Source: Elusimicrobiota bacterium (GTDB lineage Bacteria; Elusimicrobiota; Elusimicrobia; UBA1565; UBA9628). From it: DNA of 37,224 nt. Position 1 is the first letter of the stretch, and each line of letters begins with the position of its first letter. The notes under the pieces are model-generated. The model made no database searches. It was not told where the DNA came from and saw nothing but the letters and a program-made list of their open reading frames with translations. Made by a program: the position numbers and the translations under genes. The stretch lies in NCBI GenBank assembly GCA_026388095.1, contig JAPLKL010000037.1, positions 1 to 37,224 on the forward strand, in the 5' to 3' direction. This document shows, one piece after another, positions 31,910 through 37,224 of the stretch.

Positions 31910-32791
31910 TCACGCTTTCCGGTAGACATGCTCGTCCACGGAGAACTCCGCGTAGGCTTGGCTGCCCTGCGGCCCCAGGATCAGCTCGGACATCCCCAGC
32001 ACCAGGTAGCCGCCCGGGACCAAGGCGTGATGGAACTTGTCCAGCAGAGGCTTGCGGCGTCCGCTGTCGAGGTAGATGCCGGCGTTGCGGAAGAACACCA
32101 GGTCCACCGCCTTGAAGGGCTTTTCCTTCAGGAAATCATGCCTCTGGAAGATCACCATCCGGCGCAGTCGGGGCTTCACCTGGAAACGGTCATGGCCGCA
32201 GGGGACGAAGTACCGCTCTCGCCAGGCGGGCTTGACGCTCTCCAGCGCGGCGGCGGGATAGATGCCCGCGCGGCCGGTCGCCAGGGACTGCTCGTCGATG
32301 TCGCTGGCCACGATGGCCAGGTGGAACCCCGGAGGCGCCGCCTCCAGCCCCGGGCCGAGGATATCCGAAATGGTCATCGCGATGGAATAGGGCTCCTCGC
32401 CGCTGGCGCAGGCCGCCGACCATATGCGCAGGACCAGGACCTGGCGCGCCGCGGCGGAACTCGGCGGGCTCATGCGGGCCGCCAGGAATTTCCGGCGCAG
32501 CAGGTCCGGCAGCAGCCTCTCGCGCAGATAGGCCCAGAGCGGCGGGTCGCGGAAGAAGGAGGTGACGTTGATGCTGATGCAGCCGACGAGGCGGGAGAGC
32601 TCCTCGTCGTCGCGCGCGAGGATGTCGAGATAGTCCGCCCAGGCGTCGCGCGGCTTGCCCAGCGCCGCGAGACGGACGTTGATGCGGCGCTTGACGTAGC
32701 CGACGGTATAGGGCGCCAGGTCGAAGCCCCGCGCCTCCAGGACTCGGCGGCAGATGGCCGCGTAGACGGGGTCTTCCGTTTCCTCGCGCAC
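31910..32791 (-). CDS. cheR: Chemoreceptor methyltransferase CheR
   Basis: A 293-residue SAM-dependent glutamate O-methyltransferase. The N-terminal helical domain (1-75: YVKRRINVRLAALG, then SINVTSFFRDPPLW) is followed by the Rossmann catalytic domain with the SAM motif IWSAACASGEEPYSIAM (about 123-139), ASDIDEQSLATGRAGIYP and the C-terminal FHHALVPGGYLVLGMSE. The usual CRNVLIYF motif is altered to FRNAGIYLD. There is an insertion of about 15 residues before the SAM motif. The start is GTG at 32791, five bases after the MCP stop. No cheB gene is present to reverse its action in this cluster. Confidence 0.94.
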   Translation of the reverse strand: MREETEDPVYAAICRRVLEARGFDLAPYTVGYVKRRINVRLAALGKPRDAWADYLDILARDDEELSRLVGCISINVTSFFRDPPLWAYLRERLLPDLLRRKFLAARMSPPSSAAARQVLVLRIWSAACASGEEPYSIAMTISDILGPGLEAAPPGFHLAIVASDIDEQSLATGRAGIYPAAALESVKPAWRERYFVPCGHDRFQVKPRLRRMVIFQRHDFLKEKPFKAVDLVFFRNAGIYLDSGRRKPLLDKFHHALVPGGYLVLGMSELILGPQGSQAYAEFSVDEHVYRKA

Positions 32792-32796
32792 GACGC

Positions 32797-34002
32797 CTAG
32801 TTCAGCTTGAATTGCTTGGCCGCCTCGTCGAGCTTCTTCGCCACGGCGGCCAGGTTCCGGCCGGAGGAGGCGATCTCTTCCAAGGCGGCGTTCTGCTCCT
32901 GGGCTCCGGCCGAGGCCTCCTGCGAGGATGCGGCCGTCTCCTCGGTGCCCGCCGCGATCTGCTCGATCTCCTTGGCCACGTTCTGCACGGCCTTGGCGAT
33001 CTCCTTGAAGACCTCCTGGGTCGTGCCGGTCAGGATCCCTCCGGCCGAGACCTCCTCCGCCCCGCGCCGGACCAGCTCCACGCCGTGGCCGGTGTCCTTC
33101 TGCACCGACTGGATGATCTCCTGGATCTGCTTGGCCGAGTTCGAGGAGGTCTCCGCGAGCTTGCGCACCTCGTCGGCCACCACCGCGAAGCTCTTGCCCA
33201 CCTCTCCCGCCCGCGCCGCCTCGATGGCGGCGTTCAAGGACAGGAGGTTGGTCTGGTCCGCGATCTTGGTGATGACCTGGACGATCTCCCCGATCTGGGC
33301 GGAGCGCTGGTTGAGGCGCTCCATGGCGCCCAGGGCCTCGTGCATGGCCGCGTCTATGGTCTTCATCTTGAGGACGAGGTTCCTGACGGCCTCCTCGCCC
33401 TTCTGGGCCTGGGCGGCCGCCGAGTTCGACTCGGCGGAGGCGTGCTGGGCGGACTGGGCGATGGAGGTGGTGGAGCCGGATATCTGGGTGATGGTGCCGG
33501 CCAGCTGGCTCATGGTCTGGCTGGACTTCTCCGAGACATGGGCCATGTTCGCGGAGGCCTGGGCGATCGTGGCCGACGATTTCTGCACCTCGCCGATGAG
33601 ATTCTCGCGCAGGGCCGTCACCATCGCGTTGGTGATCTTGCCCAATTGCTCGATGAGCGGGTCGTCGGCGCGCTCCTCGGCCTTGACCGAGAGGTCGCCC
33701 TTGCTGATCTTCTGCATGATCTCGAAGTGCGAGCTCAATCCGATGGCGAGCGACATGGCGTTCTGGTGGATGGCGTCCTTCTCCGCCATGGTCTCCTGGA
33801 GCTTCTTGACCAGGAGATTGATGAACTTGGACATGCGGTTGACCGTCTCGTCCTCGGTGTCCTCCCGGGCCCGCACCGTCTGGTCGCCCTTGGCGATGCG
33901 CTCCAGGAGATCCATCCCCTCCTTCATCTCATACTCGAGCAGCTGTATCTTGGTCTCCTCTTCCGCGGCGAGGAAATGCTTCAAATAGCTCTTGATGCTC
34001 AT
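32797..34002 (-). CDS. Cytosolic methyl-accepting chemotaxis protein
   Basis: A 401-residue chemoreceptor without any membrane helix or signal peptide, so it should form cytosolic arrays. The N-terminal 140 residues contain two HAMP-like units, each ending in KGD(Q/L)-(T/S)V followed by an amphipathic helix ([14 protein letters not shown] and [14 protein letters not shown]). The rest is the MCP signalling coiled coil with the hairpin tip [35 protein letters not shown] (about 255-290), where the usual GxGFAVVA reads GKSFAVVA. No ligand-binding domain is present, so the input must come through a partner or a bound cofactor. The start at 34002 has GGAG 8 nt upstream. The 98-nt gap to tusA contains an AT patch that may be an internal promoter. 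Confidence 0.95.
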   Translation of the reverse strand: MSIKSYLKHFLAAEEETKIQLLEYEMKEGMDLLERIAKGDQTVRAREDTEDETVNRMSKFINLLVKKLQETMAEKDAIHQNAMSLAIGLSSHFEIMQKISKGDLSVKAEERADDPLIEQLGKITNAMVTALRENLIGEVQKSSATIAQASANMAHVSEKSSQTMSQLAGTITQISGSTTSIAQSAQHASAESNSAAAQAQKGEEAVRNLVLKMKTIDAAMHEALGAMERLNQRSAQIGEIVQVITKIADQTNLLSLNAAIEAARAGEVGKSFAVVADEVRKLAETSSNSAKQIQEIIQSVQKDTGHGVELVRRGAEEVSAGGILTGTTQEVFKEIAKAVQNVAKEIEQIAAGTEETAASSQEASAGAQEQNAALEEIASSGRNLAAVAKKLDEAAKQFKLN

Positions 34003-34100
34003 GTTCCCACTCCTGTTCCCTTATAAAGATTCAGCTGCGCGCGCCGCCCGGCCCGAGGCCGCGGACGCCACGCCCTCCCGGGGGGCCGCGAGTGACCGCG

Positions 34101-34325
34101 CTAGAACTGGATCTGCGCCCGGAACTTGCCTCCGCCCTCGTCGTTGCAGAACAGCAGGGTCCGCTTGGTGCGATCGCACCACTGCTTGACGTCCGCCGCG
34201 AAGGTCTGGCAGTCGGCGCTCACCTCGAGTACGTCTCCCGACTTGAGCTCAGCCGACTTCGCGGTGATCTTCAGGATCGGCTGCGGGCACTTCAAGCCTT
34301 TGCAGTCCAGTTGCACGTTGGCCAT
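34101..34325 (-). CDS. TusA/SirA-family sulfur-carrier protein
   Basis: A 74-residue TusA-fold protein (MANVQLDCKGLKCPQPILKI) with the family CPxP motif and likely persulfide-carrying Cys13, plus additional cysteines at 8 and later in SADCQTF, KQWCDR and LLFCND. Start taken at ATG 34325 because AAGGAG lies 8 nt upstream; the longer frame to 34373 overlaps cheW. TusA-like proteins relay sulfur for tRNA thiolation, molybdenum cofactor or sulfur oxidation. Sitting between cheW and the MCP gene in a chemotaxis operon that also carries hdrA, it may instead link sulfur or redox state to signalling. The role is inference; the family call is firm. Confidence 0.93.
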   Translation of the reverse strand: MANVQLDCKGLKCPQPILKITAKSAELKSGDVLEVSADCQTFAADVKQWCDRTKRTLLFCNDEGGGKFRAQIQF

Positions 34326-34353
34326 TTCTTGTTCTCCTTGACTCTGCGGCTGG

Positions 34354-34869
34354 TCATTGCTGCGTCTGCTCACGGGCCGGAGTTGCCTCCAGGTCCGTCT
34401 TCTTGAGCTGCGTCTGCTCCGTCTCCGACAAGATCCTCTCTGCGTTGAGCAGGATGATGATGCGGTCGCCCACCTTCCCGATGCCGTCGATGTACTCCTC
34501 GCCGATGCGGGACAGCGTCGGGGGTACGGTGTCTATCTGCTTGCGCGCCAGGCGGATGACTTCGCTGACGCCGTCGGCTATGAAGCCCACCGACTGGCGG
34601 GAGATGTCGGTGACCGCGATGCGCGTCTTGTCGTCCCAGGCCCTGGCGGGGAAGCCGAACCTCTTGCGCAGGTCGATGATGGGGATGATCCGGCCCCGGA
34701 GGTTGATGATGCCTTCGATGTAGGCGGGCATCCGCGGGACGCGCGTGATCTGGGGCATCCGGATGAGGGTCTCGATGTTCATGATCGGGATGCCGTACTC
34801 CTCGCCCGCCAACTGGATGACCACGAACTGGGAGGATTCCTCCCGCTTCGACTTGTCTTCTATGGACAT
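34354..34869 (-). CDS. cheW: Chemotaxis coupling protein CheW
   Basis: A 171-residue adaptor linking the MCP to CheA. The CheW fold is readable: FVVIQLAGEEYGIPIMNIETLIRMPQITRVPRMPAYIEGIINLRGRIIPIIDLRKRFGF (about 16-75), then RIAVTDISRQSVGFIADGVSEVIRL and a C-terminal YIDGIGKVGDRIIILLNAERILS. A charged, Gln-rich C-terminal tail of about 20 residues is extra. The ATG at 34869 has GAGGAG upstream; the gene starts 9 nt after cheY. Confidence 0.96.
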   Translation of the reverse strand: MSIEDKSKREESSQFVVIQLAGEEYGIPIMNIETLIRMPQITRVPRMPAYIEGIINLRGRIIPIIDLRKRFGFPARAWDDKTRIAVTDISRQSVGFIADGVSEVIRLARKQIDTVPPTLSRIGEEYIDGIGKVGDRIIILLNAERILSETEQTQLKKTDLEATPAREQTQQ

Positions 34870-34878
34870 GGGGACTCC

Positions 34879-35250
34879 TCAGGCGCCTTGGCGCAGCTTA
34901 CCGAGGGCCTCGGCGAGCTGCTCGGCCTTGACGGGCTTCTCCACGAAGCCCTTGGCCCCCAGGCGCAGGGCGTCGTCTATCATTTGCCGCTGGCCTAGAG
35001 CCGAGATGACCAGGACGCGGGCCTGGGGGTCGAGCGCGCGGAGCTGTTCGATGCCTTTGAGCCCCGAGTCGCCGGGCATCACTAGGTCCATGGTCACCAG
35101 GTCCGGCTTGAGTGCTTGGTATTTTTCGAGCGCCTGGGGGACGTTCTCCGCCTCTCCCACCACCTCCAGGCCCTGGCCGACGAGAAGGTTGCGCATCACC
35201 AGGCGCATGAACTTCGAATCATCCGTTATCAGTACTCTTTTGATTTCCAC
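34879..35250 (-). CDS. cheY: Chemotaxis response regulator CheY
   Basis: A single receiver domain of about 123 residues (from GTG 35250, spaced 5 nt from GGAG; a GTG two codons upstream overlaps that site). Active-site residues, numbered from the upstream GTG: Asp12-Asp13 (LITDDSKFMR), phospho-acceptor Asp57 (LVTMDLVMPG), Ser85 (VISALG) and Lys107 (FVEKPVK). The TDDSKFMR/VMPGDSG style is that of CheY proteins in chemotaxis operons of the CheC/CheD type. It would be phosphorylated by CheA and dephosphorylated by the adjacent CheC. Whether the target is a flagellar motor, a pilus motor or an enzyme is unknown; no motility genes are nearby apart from the distant pilin. Confidence 0.95.
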   Translation of the reverse strand: MEIKRVLITDDSKFMRLVMRNLLVGQGLEVVGEAENVPQALEKYQALKPDLVTMDLVMPGDSGLKGIEQLRALDPQARVLVISALGQRQMIDDALRLGAKGFVEKPVKAEQLAEALGKLRQGA

Positions 35251-35281
35251 ATACACTCCGATCCAGACCTATCTTTTCCGC

Positions 35282-35902
35282 CTAGCCGACCGAGGCCGTC
35301 AGGCGGTCCAAGAACATGCGGACGTTCTCCGCTCCGGGGAACAGCAGGAGCTGGCCCAGAACGGGCCGCTCCGCCACCGTGAAGCGCGCCTCGACCATGA
35401 GCAGGCTGTCTCCCTCCATGGCGGCCTCATTGAGGACGAAGTCGACCACGGACGCCAAAGAGTCCTCCGCAATGGTGGGGACGCTCAGGAAGGTGCTGGT
35501 CCCCAGGAGTTCGCTGAGCACGTTGACCACGCTCGAGATGACGATATTGCCCATCTCCTCCAGCGCGGAGGTCTCCATGTCGGGGGTGGGCTCGCCGCCC
35601 AAAAAGAGCGGGCTGAGTAGCAGGCTGGCGAGGCTGTGCGCGGTCTCCTTCTCGAAGCACAGCAGGACGCGCCCGGAGAGCCCGCCGATCATGCGCTGGT
35701 GGATGGCGCGGACCACGCGCTGAGCCCCGCCCAGAGCGGCGACGGCGTCCCGGAGCGGGACCCGTCGCACCTCCGGGACTTCGATGCCGATCTGCTGGCC
35801 GGTCATCTGCGCCAGCGATTTGGCGGCCTTGGCGCTGCCGATGCTGACCAGTTCCCGGAACGCGTCGATCTGGAGAGCGCCTAGGCCGCTGTCCTTCTTC
35901 AT
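35282..35902 (-). CDS. cheC: CheY-P phosphatase CheC
   Basis: A 206-residue CheC with the internal duplication typical of the family. The second phosphatase motif is intact (Ser112-x3-Glu116-x2-Asn119, with Pro142 at the expected distance; SALEEMGN). In the first, Asp13 and Glu17 and the distal Pro43 are kept but the Asn is replaced by Ser20 (DAFRELVS), so that site is probably inactive. CheC removes phosphate from CheY and binds CheD, which is also encoded here. It is the first gene of the operon, about 32 nt after the predicted transcription start; no clear Shine-Dalgarno precedes the ATG at 35902. Confidence 0.92.
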   Translation of the reverse strand: MKKDSGLGALQIDAFRELVSIGSAKAAKSLAQMTGQQIGIEVPEVRRVPLRDAVAALGGAQRVVRAIHQRMIGGLSGRVLLCFEKETAHSLASLLLSPLFLGGEPTPDMETSALEEMGNIVISSVVNVLSELLGTSTFLSVPTIAEDSLASVVDFVLNEAAMEGDSLLMVEARFTVAERPVLGQLLLFPGAENVRMFLDRLTASVG

Positions 35903-35940
35903 TAATAGGGGCTAATCCCGCATCGCTGAGTCCGAATCGT

Positions 35941-35968
35941 ATTGTACCAGTCTGGCCGGCGATGTCAA
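35941..35968 (-). promoter_or_regulatory. Sigma-70 promoter of the chemotaxis-hydrogenase operon
   Basis: Minus strand: a perfect -35 TTGACA (35963-35968), a 16-nt spacer ending in TGG, and -10 TACAAT (35941-35946); the TG gives an extended -10 as well. This is the best promoter match on this strand for the whole 24-36 kb block, and no comparable signal is seen between cheC and the terminal receiver gene, except an AT patch before the MCP gene. Confidence 0.75.
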
Positions 35969-36018
35969 GGAAAATTGGAGTCGGATGAGGACGCGCAACC
36001 CGCTCCGTCAGCCGCCCA

Positions 36019-36083
36019 TTCCCACAGGCGGAGATGATTGGTAGAATCTGATGCCGCTATTGGGCGATCAAGTATGGTATCCT
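36019..36083 (+). promoter_or_regulatory. Two candidate promoters of the degenerate-GGDEF/GAF gene
   Basis: First: TTCCCA (36019-36024), 17 nt, and extended -10 TG-G-TAGAAT (36039-36047), giving a leader of roughly 37 nt. Second: extended -10 TG-G-TATCCT (36075-36083), ending seven bases before the ATG at 36091, i.e. a leaderless start. No Shine-Dalgarno is visible before the ATG, which favours the second. Confidence 0.45.
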
Positions 36084-36090
36084 CGCGATC

Positions 36091-37224
36091 ATGAGCGAAC
36101 CGCCGGCCGTGGACCTGCGCCGCGACGTGAAATCCCTCTGCGCCGAGCTGCTTGCGGCGGGCGGCGCTCCCGAGGTGCGCATGCTGGCCGTCCTGGCCCG
36201 GGTCTTCCCGGCCCAAGCCTCCGCGCGCGGCATCCTGGATCCCAAGCTCGGCGTCTACAGCGAGGGATTCTTCCTGCGCCTCATCGAGTCCGAGCTCTCC
36301 GGCACGGCCGAGGCCGGCCTCATCGTGTTCCGCTCCGAACGCGTCGAGGAGATACGCCGGGAGAAGGGCGAGGATGTGGCCGCTCAGGTGCTGGGCCGCC
36401 TGGCCGAGTTCCTCCGGCCGCGGCAGGCCGTCGCGGAGTGGCTGGGCCGCGTCGGTCCGGACAGCCTGGGCCTGCTCCTGCCCCAGGTGGGGATACTGAC
36501 CGCGCAGGAACGGGCGCAGACCCTTTACGAGGCCCTGCGCCGGAGCTCGCGCTTCCCGACCAGCGCGGGCGTCTCCCACACCATGGACCTCTCCGGCGGA
36601 GCCCCCGAACTGGTGCGCCTGGCCCGGGAAGCGGCGCAGGCCACGCGGGACTCGGGCGGCCGCCAGCCGCGCACCTTGACCTCCCGCGGGCCGGTCGCGC
36701 CTCCGGTCGCCACCGCTCCCCCGGCCGCGGCCGCGCCCGCCGGGCCGACTTTGGCCGCGCGCTACCAGCGGCTGGTCCTGCTCAACCGGATGTCCCTGGA
36801 GCTTTTCGCCGACCAGCCCTTCAGCGAAGCCCTCTTGCAGGCCTGCAGCACGATCCTGGCCCTGACCCAGGCCAATTACGCGGCCGTCCATTTCTGCGAC
36901 GAGTTCGGCCAGCCCTTCTGCGCCGTGCGCCACGGAGAGGGCCCCGCCGCCCGGACCGAAGGGCATGCGGAAGAAGCCCGGCTGGTGGCGCGCGTCCTGG
37001 CCGAGCGCCGCATCCTCAGCGCGGGAGGCCGCCGGGGCTGGTCGGCGGCGCCGCTGCTGCAGAACCGCCCGGACGGGCCGGCCCCGCTCGGCGCCGTCGT
37101 GGTCGGCTTCCCCGAGCCCCGGCCGCCGGACCCGGAGCTCGACCAGACTCTGCTGGAGATCAGCCGCCTGCTGCGCAACGCGCGCCTGACGCAGCAGCAT
37201 CTGGAGCACCAGCAGGTCTTGGCC
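36091..37224 (+). CDS. Signalling protein with degenerate GGDEF and GAF domains (partial, runs off the window)
   Basis: An open frame from ATG 36091 to the window edge (378 residues, no stop). Residues about 45-195 have the shape of a GGDEF domain (LGVYSEGFFLRLIESEL, then LIVFRSERVEEIRREKGEDVAAQVLGRLAEFLRP), but the signature loop reads RVGPDSLGLLLP (GPDSL at 122-126), so diguanylate cyclase activity is not expected. After an Ala/Pro linker (205-225), residues 230-375 resemble a GAF domain (LVLLNRMSLELFADQPFSEALLQACSTIL; YAAVHFCDEFGQPF). A coiled linker begins at the end, so an output domain (kinase, GGDEF or other) probably follows beyond the window. It is divergent from the chemotaxis operon. 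Confidence 0.8.
   Translation, partial: MSEPPAVDLRRDVKSLCAELLAAGGAPEVRMLAVLARVFPAQASARGILDPKLGVYSEGFFLRLIESELSGTAEAGLIVFRSERVEEIRREKGEDVAAQVLGRLAEFLRPRQAVAEWLGRVGPDSLGLLLPQVGILTAQERAQTLYEALRRSSRFPTSAGVSHTMDLSGGAPELVRLAREAAQATRDSGGRQPRTLTSRGPVAPPVATAPPAAAAPAGPTLAARYQRLVLLNRMSLELFADQPFSEALLQACSTILALTQANYAAVHFCDEFGQPFCAVRHGEGPAARTEGHAEEARLVARVLAERRILSAGGRRGWSAAPLLQNRPDGPAPLGAVVVGFPEPRPPDPELDQTLLEISRLLRNARLTQQHLEHQQVLA

Noticed and set aside
35965-37209. Minus-strand frame of 414 codons at the right edge
   Set aside because: Shadow of the unfinished plus-strand GGDEF-like/GAF gene, which lacks a stop within the window.

Overview
This is a very GC-rich, gene-dense bacterial chromosome segment with about 32 genes, a few of them incomplete or broken. 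No rRNA, tRNA, CRISPR array, prophage or transposase gene was seen. The mix fits a Gram-negative, didermic bacterium: a GspG/PilA-like pilin, signal-peptide proteins with long Pro/Ala-rich stretches, a TolC-EmrAB pump, an AsmA-like protein, a cytosolic chemoreceptor cluster and a group 3c-type [NiFe] hydrogenase. By general resemblance I would guess an uncultured Elusimicrobiota member. That is an inference from protein style; no marker gene in the window proves it.

Left part (1-11.2 kb): a type IV pilin-like protein (-), a signal-peptide protein ending in a MoxR/AAA_5-type ATPase (+), a cNMP-binding-domain histidine kinase (-), a secreted protein of unknown function (-), WrbA (-), a possible 49-residue protein (+), a TPR plus Ser/Thr kinase membrane protein (+), a small unknown protein (-), and an SGNH hydrolase whose catalytic blocks are separated by a long TPR insertion (+).

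Middle part (11.2-24 kb): a Cys/His-containing unknown protein and a giant polytopic membrane protein (-), a divergent M50B-like membrane metallopeptidase, an AsmA-like protein and a Cys-containing unknown protein (+). Then comes a 238-bp hairpin-rich element with 15-bp terminal inverted repeats, a marR-tolC-emrA-emrB efflux operon (+), and a REC-HisKA-HATPase-Hpt hybrid kinase (+).

Right part (24-36 kb, all minus strand): one tight operon that appears to start at a good sigma-70 promoter (35941-35968). It runs cheC, cheY, cheW, tusA-like, cytosolic MCP, cheR, cheA, cheD, hdrA-mvhD, mvhG, mvhA, hydrogenase maturation protease, stand-alone receiver. Gaps are mostly 1-31 nt, and two pairs overlap by 4 nt. 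CheD and HdrA are separated by a single base, so a complete signalling array is physically coupled to an H2/heterodisulfide-reductase-type redox module. This is the most striking feature of the window. The hdrA-mvhD gene carries a frame disruption with an apparent small deletion. At the far right a degenerate-GGDEF plus GAF protein (+) runs off the window.

Two genome-style features recur. Several genes have an extended -10 box (TGnTAnnAT) ending only 6-10 nt before the ATG, which suggests leaderless or nearly leaderless mRNAs. All four convergent gene pairs abut or overlap, two of them by sharing one CTAG as both stop codons.
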